A DNA stretch of 64,000 bases, from positions 1-64,000 of the forward strand of contig CAVWYT010000007.1 in the NCBI GenBank assembly GCA_963759295.1, in the 5' to 3' direction. Within the stretch, counting starts at the first letter, position 1; the number at the start of each line of letters is the position of its first letter. The DNA comes from WHSW01 sp963759295. Lineage in GTDB: Bacteria; Actinomycetota; Thermoleophilia; Solirubrobacterales; 70-9. A program made the translations under genes and the position numbers. Of the stretch, positions 24,620-33,060 are shown in pieces. Under the pieces are notes generated by a model. That model saw only the letters and a program-made list of their open reading frames with translations, was not told where the DNA came from and did not search any database.

Positions 24620-25852
24620 GTCGGCCTCGTAGAGGATCTGGTTGACACGCTCGAGCAGCCCCGCCGCGCTGCACCCGGAAACGGCCAGCGCCCGCACGGT
24701 GTGGCGAATCTGCCCCGTGAGCGCGGCAGCGCCGGGCCCCTTGCCGGCGACGTCTCCGATCAACAGCAGCCATCGCTGGTCGACCGGGAGCAGGTCGTAG
24801 AAGTCGCCTCCAACCTCGATCCCCTCGCCGGCCGGCTCGAAGATCGCCTCGAGGTCGACGTCCGGGATATCGGGCCGGCGGTCCGGGCGCAGGCTCCGCT
24901 GGAGGATCGCGGCTATCCGCGAACGCTCGTGGTAGAGGCGCGCGTTGTCGATCGCGACCGCGGCGCGAGCGCCGACGTCCTCGAACAGCGCAAGATCGTG
25001 GTCGTCGTAGCGGCGATCGTTGCGCATGCGAAGAAACGACAGGGCGCCGAGCGAGCGGCCGCGCGCTCGAAGCGGGACGACGACCGCCGAGCTGTACCCA
25101 TGCCGGGCGACGAATCGGGCGTGCTCGTCGCTCTGCGCGACCCGTGAGCGGATCCCCGGCGCGGTCAAATCGCCGACCACCATCGGGCGCCCCGTGCGGA
25201 TCACCTCGGCTACCGGGTGCGCGCCCTCCGCGTCGATCGGCGCCTCGCGTCGCAGGGCGCGCAGGCCTTCGGCGATCTCCATGTCGTTCGCCGCGACGGT
25301 CGCGTCGCCGATCGTGCCATCCGCCAGCACGAGATCGATCACGCAGAGGTCGCAGAGCCCGGGAACCGCGCTCTCGACGATCGTCCTCGCGGTCTCCCGG
25401 GGATCGAGCGAACCGTGGAAGGCGGCGGCGCGGGCGACGAACGCCTGCACGTCGCGCCGGCGCCGCTCCGCGGTCACGTCCCGAGCGACGATCGACGCCC
25501 CGATGATCCCCGCCTCGGGATCGTTGATCGGCGAAATGGTCAGCGAGACGTCTATGCGCACCCCATCGGCGCGGATCCGCTCGGTCTCGTAGGTCTCGAT
25601 CCTGGCGCCGCTGCGGATCTTGCCGAGGATCACCTCTTCATCGTTGCGGTGGTCGTCGGGGATCAGGATCGAGATGTGGCGGCCGATCGCCTCCGCGGCC
25701 GGGTAGCCGTAGATGCGCTCGGCGGCATCGTTCCAGGCCGTGATCACGCCGTCGAGATCCTTGGCGATCACCGCGTCGTGGGCGTCCTGGACCACGGCGG
25801 CCAGGCGCGCCTGCATTTCGCGATCCGTCGCTGTCGCTGAACTCCGGGACAT
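24503..25852 (-). CDS. PAS-GAF-SpoIIE phosphatase, N-terminal part
   Basis: ATG at 25852 was chosen; upstream in-frame codons up to 25912 are less likely. A PAS domain at residues 20-135 (DAVIAKDLDGVITAWNDAAE, YGYPAAEAIGRHISILIPDD) with a PAC-like tail is followed by a GAF domain at 150-310 (DLCVIDLVLADGTIG, SSAVVVPLRARGRSLGALSF, FEDVGARAAVAIDNARLYHE). Then comes the start of a SpoIIE domain: ILQRSLRPDRRPDIPDVDLE, EVGGDFYDLLPVD and LLIGDVAGKGPGAAALTG, which carries metal ligands. Correct coding in this frame ends near 24619. RsbU/SpoIIE phosphatases of this layout dephosphorylate STAS antagonists in response to signals bound by PAS or GAF. Cytoplasmic; no membrane segment. Confidence 0.85.
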   Translation of the reverse strand: MSRSSATATDREMQARLAAVVQDAHDAVIAKDLDGVITAWNDAAERIYGYPAAEAIGRHISILIPDDHRNDEEVILGKIRSGARIETYETERIRADGVRIDVSLTISPINDPEAGIIGASIVARDVTAERRRRDVQAFVARAAAFHGSLDPRETARTIVESAVPGLCDLCVIDLVLADGTIGDATVAANDMEIAEGLRALRREAPIDAEGAHPVAEVIRTGRPMVVGDLTAPGIRSRVAQSDEHARFVARHGYSSAVVVPLRARGRSLGALSFLRMRNDRRYDDHDLALFEDVGARAAVAIDNARLYHERSRIAAILQRSLRPDRRPDIPDVDLEAIFEPAGEGIEVGGDFYDLLPVDQRWLLLIGDVAGKGPGAAALTGQIRHTVRALAVSGCSAAGLLERVNQILYEADGRDAPRHRAAARAATRRSRLDRGRTDQRRTSARRRLYL

Positions 25853-26012
25853 CACGGTGCTCCAACCCACCCCCGCCCCCCTCTCTGAGCGCCCCGCGCA
25901 AGAAATTAGCACCGCAATCGCGCGTTTACCGGGGCCGCGAAGCGGTACTCGGGTGCGGGAGAGGATGCATCGGCGCCGAGTGGGCGCCGCGCGGTGAGCA
26001 GGAGGACGAGAC

Positions 26013-27038
26013 GTGACCAGCCCAGAGGACGGACGGCAAGCAACCGAGGAGCGGCGGCGCGAGGCCGGCCACGAGTCGCCGACAGATCCGGTGCGCGCCG
26101 ACTACGCCCCGAAGGGGGCCGACCCGCGTTCGGGGACCTTCGCGACCGTGAAGCGAACGTTCACGGAGTTCCTCGAGGACGACCTCACCAACTGGGCGGC
26201 GGCGCTCACCTACTACGGCCTGCTTGCTCTGTTTCCCGCGCTGATCGCCTTCGTCGGCATCGTCGGCCTGGTCGCCGACCCGGCCGGCGCGACGAGCACG
26301 ATCACCGAGATCGTCAACGAGATCGGCCCGTCGACGGCGGCCGACACGTTCTCGGGGCCGATCCAGTCGGTCACCTCGAGCTCGAACACCTCGGGGATCA
26401 TGGCCGTGGTCGGAATCCTGGTAGCGCTCTGGGCCGCATCCGGCTACGTCGGCGCCTTCATCAAGGCCTCGAACGTGATCTATGAGACGCCGGAGGGGCG
26501 ACCGTTCTGGAAGCTGCGGCCATTGCAGCTCCTGATCACCCTGATCACCCTCTTGCTCGCGGCGATCACGCTGTTGGCGCTGATCGTCTCGGGTCCGCTC
26601 GCGGAGGCGGTCGGCGGGGCGATCGGGCTCTCCGACGCCGCGGTCACCGCGTATCAGATCGCCAAGTGGCCGATCCTCGCGCTGCTCGTGATGGCGATCT
26701 TCTCCGTCCTCTACTACGCCTCCCCGAACGTGAAGCTGCGCGGGTTCAGGTGGGTGACGCCGGGAAGCGTCGTCGCCCTCTGCGTCTGGATCGTCGCATC
26801 GGCGGCGTTCGGGTTCTACGTGGCGAACTTCGGCTCCTACGACAAGACCTACGGCAGCCTGGGCGGCGTCGTCGTCCTGCTGATCTGGATGTGGATCACG
26901 AACATCGCGATCCTCTTCGGCCACCAGCTGAACGCCGAGCGCGAGCGCAGCCGGGAGCTCGAGGAGGGCGTCCCGCGCGCCGAGCGCGAGATCCAGCTCG
27001 AGCCCCGCGCGGAGCCCGACGAGCAGCGGACCACCTGA
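26013..27038 (+). CDS. YihY/BrkB family inner-membrane protein
   Basis: GTG at 26013 follows an AGGAGGA motif. 341 residues: a charged cytosolic N-terminus, then FLEDDLTNWAAALTYYGLLA, the YihY family signature just before TM1. About six transmembrane helices follow (LFPALIAFVGIVGLVA; IMAVVGILVALWAASGYVGA; LLITLITLLLAAITLLALIV and later). The conserved YASPNVK segment precedes the late helices VVALCVWIVASAAFGFYV and VVLLIWMWITNIAILFGHQL. The C-terminal tail is strongly charged. The family was once misnamed ribonuclease BN; its biochemical function remains unsettled. A perfect hairpin overlaps its stop codon and that of the convergent small gene. Confidence 0.9.
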   Translation: MTSPEDGRQATEERRREAGHESPTDPVRADYAPKGADPRSGTFATVKRTFTEFLEDDLTNWAAALTYYGLLALFPALIAFVGIVGLVADPAGATSTITEIVNEIGPSTAADTFSGPIQSVTSSSNTSGIMAVVGILVALWAASGYVGAFIKASNVIYETPEGRPFWKLRPLQLLITLITLLLAAITLLALIVSGPLAEAVGGAIGLSDAAVTAYQIAKWPILALLVMAIFSVLYYASPNVKLRGFRWVTPGSVVALCVWIVASAAFGFYVANFGSYDKTYGSLGGVVVLLIWMWITNIAILFGHQLNAERERSRELEEGVPRAEREIQLEPRAEPDEQRTT

Positions 27039-27065
27039 GCACCCGCGCGCCTGACGCCTCAGGTG
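27032..27065. terminator. Perfect inverted repeat spanning two convergent stop codons
   Basis: CACCTGAG (27032-27039) and CTCAGGTG (27058-27065) pair perfectly over an 18-base loop. They include the TGA of the YihY-family gene and the stop codon of the small minus-strand gene. No T-run. Confidence 0.5.
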
Positions 27066-27262
27066 AGGCGGAAGTGGCCCGTGCCCTCCTCGTCGTCGCG
27101 CACCTTGTCGAGGCGTCCGGCCTGACGGGCGTCGCGAAACGCGCGCTTGATATCCGGCTTCTCGACCCCGAGCTTCGCCGCGAGATCGCCTCGCGTGAAC
27201 TCGTCCTGATTGAGCTCCTTCGCCGCTTCGACTACCTGGTCCGCGGTGATGTTCTCAGTCAT
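27059..27262 (-). CDS. Small hypothetical protein, possible winged-helix-like fold
   Basis: 67 residues starting MTENITADQVVEAAKELNQD. The sequence EFTRGDLAAKLGVEKPDIKR, then AFRDARQAGRLDKVRDDEEG and TGHFRLT, reads like a helix-turn-helix followed by a short beta hairpin. It resembles the degenerate winged-helix domains used to test for presence of DNA or partner proteins. ATG at 27262 has GAGAGGACG upstream. The longer frame to 27511 is not protein-like. No family assigned. It is alone between the YihY gene and a small zinc-ribbon gene on the same strand. Confidence 0.65.
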   Translation of the reverse strand: MTENITADQVVEAAKELNQDEFTRGDLAAKLGVEKPDIKRAFRDARQAGRLDKVRDDEEGTGHFRLT

Positions 27263-27404
27263 CGTTCGTCCTCTCGGTTTGCGTTTGGTTGATCCGTCGC
27301 GATCGGCTTCGCCCGCGGGCGAGGAAGACGGAAAGCTCCCACGAATCATCCGGGAGGACGGAGCCGGCGGCAGCACGGTCGCCCGCCACGTCCCGGTCGC
27401 GGCG

Positions 27405-27590
27405 TCATCGGCTGATCTGAGGGGAGCCCTCGGAACGCTCGCTCCGCAGCGAAACGTCCTTCCGCGGCAGCCTGCGAGTCGCGATGAGATGGACGCTGGT
27501 CCCGCGCGCACGGCAGCGGGGGCACGTCCCGGCCGCCGTCAGCGGCGAGAAACGCGTCAGGCCGCACTCCGGACAGTGCAGATAGCTCAT
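27405..27590 (-). CDS. Small zinc-ribbon protein
   Basis: 61 residues starting MSYLHCPECGLTRFSP, with two CxxC-type knuckles, CPECG and CPRCRARG, separated by about 18 residues. This is a standard zinc-ribbon spacing. The basic C-terminal tail ATRRLPRKDVSLRSERSEG could contact nucleic acid. ATG at 27590 has GGGAAGGACG upstream. Proteins of this size and pattern are common, uncharacterised actinobacterial genes. About 140 bp separate it from the small gene at 27262; I see no further gene in that gap. Confidence 0.6.
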   Translation of the reverse strand: MSYLHCPECGLTRFSPLTAAGTCPRCRARGTSVHLIATRRLPRKDVSLRSERSEGSPQISR

Positions 27591-27676
27591 CGTCCTTCCC
27601 TTACAGCTCGGCGACATCGTGGTGCTCGTGAGGCGCGAGGCCCGCCGCGCCTCTCCTTGCGCCACGCGCGCCCATC

Positions 27677-28321
27677 CTAACCGCCGGGCGATCCACGGTC
27701 AACGAAATCCGCGATGCGGCGTGCGAGCCACTCCCGCGCCACCTCGCCGACCCGCTCGACGTCCTTCTTGAGGCCGTGGTCACCGGGGACCCGAACGACC
27801 TCGCGAGCCGCCGCCGTGGGCGGCATCCCGAAGCGGTCGTTCTCTCCCTGCACGATCAGCACCGGGGCCCTGACCAGCTCGAGCTCGGGGAGCCGGCTGG
27901 GGCTCGCCTGCTTGCCGGAGCGGGCCGGCGGCTGCAAGGGGAAGGCAAGGCAGAGGACCGCGATCGCGCCGGTGGTCCCGGCGGTTCGACACGCGACCCG
28001 CGCACCCAACGAGCGACCGCCGACGACCGCCGGCAGGCCTTCGAGCGGACCCCCGCGCAGGTGCTCGACCACGGCGATCCAGGAGGCGTCGAGCCGCGAG
28101 GCGGGCGCGGGGGACCGCTTGCCGGCGACCAGGTACGGCTGCTCGACAAGTGCCACGCTGAGGTCGACCGAGACGGCCGCGTCGGCGACCGCCACGAGGT
28201 CGGGCGCGCCGACCCCTCCCCCGGCCCCGTGGCCGAGCACCAACGCGGCTCGCGGGGCCGCGGCCGGATGCAGGTGGGCCCTTGCCGGCCCGTGCGGAGT
28301 GTCGATCTCGACGAGGTTCAC
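27677..28321 (-). CDS. Alpha/beta hydrolase, KANL3/Tex30 family
   Basis: 214 residues from GTG at 28321 (VNLVEIDTPHGPARAHLHPA); an alternative GTG at 28384 adds a low-complexity stretch. Core motifs: strand-loop ALVLGHGAGGGVGAPDL, the nucleophile elbow VGGRSLGARVA (Ser in GRSLG), an Asp-bearing loop VLIVQGENDRFGMP, and the catalytic His in VPGDHGLKKD. This layout, with the GHGAGGG oxyanion turn, is typical of the small KAT8-regulatory-subunit-3/Tex30-like hydrolases. The substrate is unknown, probably a small ester or lipid. No signal peptide. Divergent from the ABC exporter operon. Confidence 0.82.
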   Translation of the reverse strand: MNLVEIDTPHGPARAHLHPAAAPRAALVLGHGAGGGVGAPDLVAVADAAVSVDLSVALVEQPYLVAGKRSPAPASRLDASWIAVVEHLRGGPLEGLPAVVGGRSLGARVACRTAGTTGAIAVLCLAFPLQPPARSGKQASPSRLPELELVRAPVLIVQGENDRFGMPPTAAAREVVRVPGDHGLKKDVERVGEVAREWLARRIADFVDRGSPGG

Positions 28322-28451
28322 GCGCTGACCTTGGCCGAGCGCCCGCCCTCCGGGAACGGCAGGGCCGGACTCAGGCAATGGCACGCTAGCGATAACCGAA
28401 TGCCGCCGGTTGGCGTAAACCGGAGTCGGCGCTTGACTACATTTGACCGCC

Positions 28452-29261
28452 GTGAACGATCACGCCGCGCTCACCGATCTCTCGCCTGCCGCGACCCCGT
28501 CCGCGCTGTGCATCGAGCAGCTGGTCAAGCGCTATCCGAACGGGGTCGAGGCGCTGCGCAGCGTGTCGGTGGAGATCGAGCCCGGCGAGTTCTTCGGCCT
28601 GCTCGGTCCGAACGGCGCCGGGAAATCGACGCTGATCCATTGCACGACCGGGCTCGCGCAGCCGACCTCCGGAGCGATCAGGGTCTTCGGCCACGACGCG
28701 ATCGACCACTACGCCGACGCGCGCCAGGCCGTTGGCCTGGCGACACAGGAGCTCAACCTCGACTGGTTTCTGACCGTCGCGGAGACGCTCGACTACCACG
28801 GCGGCTACTTCGGGATGCGCAAGCGCGAGCGCCGGGAGCGCGCCAAGGAGCTGCTCGAGACGTTCTCGCTGACCGAGAAGCGCGACGAGCGCACCCGCAC
28901 CCTCTCCGGCGGGATGAAGCGACGGCTGATCCTCGCCCGGGCGCTGATGCACAGGCCACGCCTGCTGATCCTCGACGAGCCGACCGCCGGCGTCGACATC
29001 GAGCTGCGACTCGAGCTCTGGCACTACGTGCAGCGGATCAACGAGCAGGGGACGACGATCCTGCTCACCACCCACTACCTCGAGGAGGCGGAGCAGCTCT
29101 GCGACAAGATCGCCTTCATCAACCACGGTGAGATCGTCGCCCAGGGCTCCAGCGGCGCCCTGACCGCGCGCTACGGAGTCGCGAACCTCGAGGACGCCTA
29201 CCTGGCGCTGGTCGGTCGCGAGGAGCTTTCGCGCTCGCGGGTCGAGGAGCTGGTCTCGTGA
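28452..29261 (+). CDS. ABC transporter ATP-binding protein (DrrA/ABC-2 exporter type)
   Basis: GTG at 28452 (MNDHAALTD) is preferred over the TTG at 28443. The 269-residue ATPase has Walker A GLLGPNGAGKSTLIHCTTGL, Q-loop LATQELNLDWFLTV, signature TLSGGMKRRLILARALMHRP, Walker B LLILDEPTAGVDIELRLELW and H-loop TTILLTTHYLEEAEQL. This is the daunorubicin/ABC-2 exporter class. Its stop overlaps the GTG of the permease gene (GTGA), so the two proteins are made together and form a simple one-ATPase, one-permease efflux pump. Possible cargo: lipids, polyketides or cell-envelope precursors. Confidence 0.93.
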   Translation: MNDHAALTDLSPAATPSALCIEQLVKRYPNGVEALRSVSVEIEPGEFFGLLGPNGAGKSTLIHCTTGLAQPTSGAIRVFGHDAIDHYADARQAVGLATQELNLDWFLTVAETLDYHGGYFGMRKRERRERAKELLETFSLTEKRDERTRTLSGGMKRRLILARALMHRPRLLILDEPTAGVDIELRLELWHYVQRINEQGTTILLTTHYLEEAEQLCDKIAFINHGEIVAQGSSGALTARYGVANLEDAYLALVGREELSRSRVEELVS

Positions 29262-30025
29262 GCACGACGCAGATCCGCTTCCTGACGCTCTGGCGGCGTG
29301 AGGTCAACCGTTTCTTGAAGATCAAGAAGCAGACGATCGGCGCGCCGCTGCTCGAGACCTTCCTCTACATCTCGGTGTTCGGCGCCGCGCTCGGCTCGCG
29401 GATCGACAAGCTGCACGGGATCGACTACGTCGTCTTCGTGATCCCCGGGCTGATCATGATGGCCTGGGCGATGAACGCCTTCTCCAACAACTCGTCCTCG
29501 ATCCTCCAGCAGAAGTTCCAAGGCGCGATCCAGGACCAGCTCTCCTCCCCGGCCTCGCCGCTCGAGCTGCTGCTCGCATTCTCGTTCGGCGGCTTCATGC
29601 GCGGGCTCATCGTCGCGGCGCTCACCTTCACCGCCGCCTCGTTTCTCGTCCACCTGCCGGTCGACCACATCCTCGTGCTCGTCCCGGCGCTGTTCTTGGT
29701 CGGGTTCTTCTTCGCCCAGCTCGGGGTCCTGATCGGGGTGCGCGCCGAGCAGTTCGACGACGTCGCCCTCGCCCAGACCTTCGTCCTCCAGCCGCTGATC
29801 TTCCTCGGCGGGGTCTTCTACTCGGCGGCGCTGCTTCCCGAGCCGTTCCAGACGCTGACCCACTTCAACCCCGTCTACTACATGATCAACCTGGTTCGAT
29901 ACGGGTTCCTCGGCTTCACCGAGGCCGACGTCGCGCTCTCGCTGCTGGCGCTCGCCGCGGCCACCGCGGCGCTGTTCGCGGTCAACCTGCACCTGTTCTC
30001 CCGCGGCTACAAGCTCAGGGCGTAG
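29258..30025 (+). CDS. ABC-2 type transporter permease
   Basis: 255 residues with six predicted helices: the cytosolic start FLTLWRREVNRFLKIKKQT, then LETFLYISVFGAALGS, DYVVFVIPGLIMMAWAMNAF, a loop with QQKFQGAIQDQLSSPASPLE, GLIVAALTFTAASFLV and ILVLVPALFLVGFFFAQLGV. The late QPLIFLGGVFYSAALLPEPF and HFNPVYYMINLVRYG are the most conserved parts of ABC-2 permeases of the NodJ/DrrB class. It partners the ATPase whose gene overlaps it by 4 nt. Immediately followed by the flippase-like gene on the same strand, perhaps in one operon. Confidence 0.92.
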   Translation: MSTTQIRFLTLWRREVNRFLKIKKQTIGAPLLETFLYISVFGAALGSRIDKLHGIDYVVFVIPGLIMMAWAMNAFSNNSSSILQQKFQGAIQDQLSSPASPLELLLAFSFGGFMRGLIVAALTFTAASFLVHLPVDHILVLVPALFLVGFFFAQLGVLIGVRAEQFDDVALAQTFVLQPLIFLGGVFYSAALLPEPFQTLTHFNPVYYMINLVRYGFLGFTEADVALSLLALAAATAALFAVNLHLFSRGYKLRA

Positions 30026-30141
30026 AGATCAACGCCGCACCGGAAACCGGCGCCTCGGCGATCTCGCAGGAGGGGCTGCCCGGCGCGTTTCAGACCCGGA
30101 CGCTTCGTCGCCGGACCGCACAGGCGATCGCCGCGCTCTGC

Positions 30142-31098
30142 TTGCTCGCGGCGATCGTCCTCCTGGCGCCCGGACTCGGCGAGGTGCGAGATCGACTCGC
30201 CGGCGCCGAGCCGGAGTGGCTGGCGCTCGGGGCGCTGCTCGAGGGACTCTCGTTCGCGTCCTATGTGCTGATGTTCGGACCGATCTTCTGCGTCGGCCTG
30301 CCGCGGCGGCGAAGCTGGCAGATCGGCGGCTCGGAGCTCGCCATGGGCTCGCTGGTCCCGGCGAGCGGGATCGGGGGCCTGGCGCTCGGAGCGTGGATCC
30401 TTCACCGCGGCGGGATGGACGCCGACCGGATCGCACGGCGCTCGGTCGCCTTCTTCTTGATCAAGAGCAGCGTCAACTTCGTCGCCGTCGCGGTGCTCGG
30501 GGTCATGATGGCGGTCGGCATCCTCGGCCCGGACCGCTCGCTGTGGCTGACGGCGTTCCCGGCGGCGCTGGCGGCACTGACGCTCGCCGCGGTGGTCGCG
30601 ATCCCGCTCCTCGGCCCGGGCCGCGAGCCCGGGCCGGGCGCATCGGCCTCCCGGCGCACGATCGCGGCCGCGCGACGAGCGCTGATCGACGGCGCGGCGG
30701 AGGCGATTCGGATCCTCCGCCGCGGAAATCCGCGGGTGATCGGGGGGGCGATCGGCTATTGGGCGTTCGACAACGCCGTCCTCTGGGCGACGTTCAAGGC
30801 CTTCGGCCTGTCCCCCCCGCTGACCGTGATCATGATGGGCTATTTGATCGGCCAGCTCGGCGGGCTGCTACCGATTCCGGGCGGTATCGGCGGCATCGAC
30901 GGCGGGCTGATCGGCACCCTGATCGTCTACGGAGCGCCCGCGGCCGGCACCGCCGCCGCCGTGCTCGGCTACCGGGTGATCCTCTTCTGGCTGCCGCTGA
31001 TCGCCGGCGGCGTCGCGTTCGCCGCCCTGCGCCGCGACATGCCGAGTCGGGGCGAGCTCGCCTCGTGCGCGCCGGCGATCGCCGCCCAGTCCGGATGA
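30142..31098 (+). CDS. Lysylphosphatidylglycerol synthase-like transmembrane (UPF0104) protein
   Basis: A membrane protein of about 320-355 residues of the UPF0104/LPG-synthase flippase-domain family. Key blocks: GSLVPASGIGGLALGAWILH, SVAFFLIKSSVNFVAVAVLG, GAIGYWAFDNAVLWATFKAF, and YLIGQLGGLLPIPGGIGGID, the most diagnostic. TTG at 30142 is the first canonical start but cuts into TM1 (RRRTAQAIAALCLLAAIVLL). The open frame extends to an ATC at 30028 just after the permease stop, so the true start is uncertain. These proteins are thought to flip lipids or lack a known activity when the aminoacyltransferase domain is missing, as here. A paralogue lies at 58917-59957. Confidence 0.82.
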   Translation: MLAAIVLLAPGLGEVRDRLAGAEPEWLALGALLEGLSFASYVLMFGPIFCVGLPRRRSWQIGGSELAMGSLVPASGIGGLALGAWILHRGGMDADRIARRSVAFFLIKSSVNFVAVAVLGVMMAVGILGPDRSLWLTAFPAALAALTLAAVVAIPLLGPGREPGPGASASRRTIAAARRALIDGAAEAIRILRRGNPRVIGGAIGYWAFDNAVLWATFKAFGLSPPLTVIMMGYLIGQLGGLLPIPGGIGGIDGGLIGTLIVYGAPAAGTAAAVLGYRVILFWLPLIAGGVAFAALRRDMPSRGELASCAPAIAAQSG

Positions 31099-31109
31099 CG
31101 GATGCAGTG

Positions 31110-31170
31110 CGCTGAGCCGGGCCCGCAGTTCGGGGGGCCGTCCGTAGGCCCGCGGTCTGCGGGCTCAGCG
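31110..31170. terminator. Imperfect hairpin between convergent genes
   Basis: CGCTGAGCCGGGCCCGCAG (31110-31128) pairs with CTGCGGGCTCAGCG (31157-31170), leaving a GGGCC-type bulge. The right arm contains the TrmO stop codon. No T-run; probable terminator by position and structure. Confidence 0.38.
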
Positions 31171-31584
31171 CTCGTCGACGTCGGCGCTCAGGACCGGCTT
31201 CAGGTCGAGCACCGGCGTGCCGTCGAGCGCCTCGAGGTCGCGCACCCGCAACCGCGCTCCCTCGATCGCGACGATCTCGACTCGGTGAAGGCCGATCGGG
31301 TTCGGACGATCCGGCGAGCGGGTCGCGAACACGCCCTGCTCGCGCCGCGAGGCGTCGCCTCGCGGGTGGACGCGAAGCACGTCGCGGCGGGCCCGGTCGA
31401 GCCAGGTGAGGACGATCGCCGCATCGCCCGGCTCGATGCCGTCGAGACCGTCGAGGACTTCCGGCGCGAGCACGATCCACGCCTCCGGGGCGCCCTCGTC
31501 GCCCTGCTTGGGCGCCGCGCCGCGGTCGGCGAGCGGTGACTCGACGACTCCGATCGGGACGAGGTCCGGGCGCTGCCGGCTCAC
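31165..31584 (-). CDS. trmO: tRNA (N6-threonylcarbamoyladenosine37-N6)-methyltransferase TrmO
   Basis: GTG at 31584 overlaps the TGA of the GIY-YIG gene (GTGA). The 139-residue protein matches the compact TrmO (YaeB/VirR-like, TsaA) barrel: PDLVPIGVVESPLADRGAAP, EAWIVLAPEVLDGLDGIEPG and IVLTWLDRARRD. The signature VFATRSPDRPNPIGLHRVEI is followed by LEALDGTPVLDLKPVL. Homologues use S-adenosylmethionine to methylate t6A37 in tRNA-Thr. The SPDRPNPIGL loop contacts SAM and RNA. It is cytoplasmic and part of a two-gene unit with the upstream nuclease-like gene. Confidence 0.88.
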   Translation of the reverse strand: MSRQRPDLVPIGVVESPLADRGAAPKQGDEGAPEAWIVLAPEVLDGLDGIEPGDAAIVLTWLDRARRDVLRVHPRGDASRREQGVFATRSPDRPNPIGLHRVEIVAIEGARLRVRDLEALDGTPVLDLKPVLSADVDER

Positions 31585-32219
31585 ATCGCGGCCCAGGATG
31601 GCGCACCGACGCGATCGAGGCGTCGCGCTGCTCGACGCGGAGCGCCCGACTCGGCGAGCCCTTCGACGCGGCAGCGCAGCACCTCGAGCCGGACGTGCGC
31701 GAACAGCCCGTAAGCCGGCGGCGGGTCGTTCGGGTCGAGGTGGTCCGCGACCCAGAACCCCCGCTCGCCGTGCAGCAGTCGCGCGCAGGTGCCGGGCTCG
31801 AGCGGCTGGAAGGCGCTCGCAGCGAGCTCGGCGGCGGCCGCGTCGAGATGGCCGAGGACCGGCTCCAGCCGCCTCGAGTCCCACTCCGCCCAGTTCCCCG
31901 CATTGCGGCCGTGGGAGGTGCCGTCGCAGTGGGCGACGAAGCCGCAGCGGGCGAGCTCCAGCGCGCGGGCGAGCTCAGCATCGCGGGCGTCCGAGGAACG
32001 AGCGAACGGCGCCAGGTCGTCGTAGAGGTCGGGACGAAGGCGGACGGCGAAGCGCCTCACCAGCCCCGAGGACTTATAGCCGCGGCGGTGCTGGTCGAAG
32101 CGGATCCGCGGGTCGCGGGCGCTGGAGCCGACGTAGACCCACGGAATCCGCGGGTCGCGCCGGGCGCCGGCCGCCCGATCGAGCTCGATCACGTACACGC
32201 GCGAGGCCATCCGAACCAT
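31581..32219 (-). CDS. GIY-YIG-like protein of unknown role
   Basis: 212 residues. The start MASRVYVIELDRAAGARRDP and WVYVGSSARDPRIRFDQHRR resemble a GIY-YIG core, with V-Y-V-I for GIY, W-V-Y-V-G-S for YIG and the Arg/His pair after the first helix. KSSGLVRRFAVRLRPDLYDD then follows, with a Glu-containing helix (DAELARALELARCGFVAHCD) where the metal Glu would be. The C-terminal 60 residues match no family I know. ATG at 32219 is used; ATG at 32210 is equally possible. Coupled by a GTGA overlap to trmO. A nuclease activity is possible but not certain. Confidence 0.7.
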   Translation of the reverse strand: MVRMASRVYVIELDRAAGARRDPRIPWVYVGSSARDPRIRFDQHRRGYKSSGLVRRFAVRLRPDLYDDLAPFARSSDARDAELARALELARCGFVAHCDGTSHGRNAGNWAEWDSRRLEPVLGHLDAAAAELAASAFQPLEPGTCARLLHGERGFWVADHLDPNDPPPAYGLFAHVRLEVLRCRVEGLAESGAPRRAARRLDRVGAPSWAAM

Positions 32220-32244
32220 GGTTCGACGCCCGCGTTCGAAACCC

Positions 32245-33060
32245 TCAGCCGGCGCGCGGGCTCTTGGCTTCGGTCGTCGTCGTCAGCCGGCTCGCCGCGC
32301 CGCCAACCATCACCCGGCGCACCAGTCCGGGAGCGATCGCGCGGATCACCCCGACCAGAAAGTACGGGCGCGGGACGTAGCGCTCGGCCCGACCGGAGAG
32401 CCCGGCGTCGAGGATCGCCCGCGCTCCCTTCTCCGGGGTCGAGACGAGCACGCCCGGCAGCTCGCGCTGCGGGAATCCCTCGGTGGCGATGAACCCCGGC
32501 AGCACGGTGGCGACGTGGACACCGTGCTCGCGCTCCTCGAGATGAAGGGCGTCGCTCCAGAGCGCCAGCGCGGCCTTGCTGGCCGAGTAGGCGCCGCCGC
32601 GGGCGCGGGCGACGCGGGCGGCGGTGCTGGAGACGTTGACGATCGCGCTCGGAGCGCTGGCGCGGAGCACCGGCAGCAGCGCCTCCGTCAGCCTGGCGGC
32701 GGCGTTGAAGTTGAGCTCCATGTGGCGGCCAAGGCCCTCCCAGCCGCTGTCGCCAAACGAGCCCCGCCAGGCGGAGCCCGCGTTGTTGACGAGCAGGTCG
32801 AGGCGGCCGTGACGGGTGCGCAGGTGCTCCGACACCCGCCGCGGCGCGTCCTCGGCGGTGAGGTCGGCCGCGACCCAGCTCGAGTCGTTGCCGAGCTGGT
32901 CGGCGAGCGCTCGCAGGCGCTGCTCACGGCGTGCGACCAGGACCACGGCGGCGCGGCGCTCGCGCGCCAGCAGCCGAGCCGTCGCCTCGCCGATCCCGCT
33001 CGAGGCGCCGGTGACGAGCGCGACCATGCCGCCGCCGCGAACCGCCGAAGCTTCGGCCAT
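32245..33060 (-). CDS. Short-chain dehydrogenase/reductase (SDR)
   Basis: 271 residues. Classical SDR: cofactor motif ALVTGASSGIGEATARLL, NNAG-type motif LLVNNAGSAWRG, catalytic Ser in AIVNVSSTAARVARA and the YxxxK pair in GAYSASKAALALW. The PGFIATEG turn follows. The C-terminus is basic and hydrophobic (PRPYFLVGVIRAIAPGLVRR), like SDRs that act on membrane lipids. ATG at 33060 overlaps the TGA of the MEDS-HATPase gene (ATGA), so the two are translated from one message. Cofactor preference and substrate unknown. Confidence 0.9.
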   Translation of the reverse strand: MAEASAVRGGGMVALVTGASSGIGEATARLLARERRAAVVLVARREQRLRALADQLGNDSSWVAADLTAEDAPRRVSEHLRTRHGRLDLLVNNAGSAWRGSFGDSGWEGLGRHMELNFNAAARLTEALLPVLRASAPSAIVNVSSTAARVARARGGAYSASKAALALWSDALHLEEREHGVHVATVLPGFIATEGFPQRELPGVLVSTPEKGARAILDAGLSGRAERYVPRPYFLVGVIRAIAPGLVRRVMVGGAASRLTTTTEAKSPRAG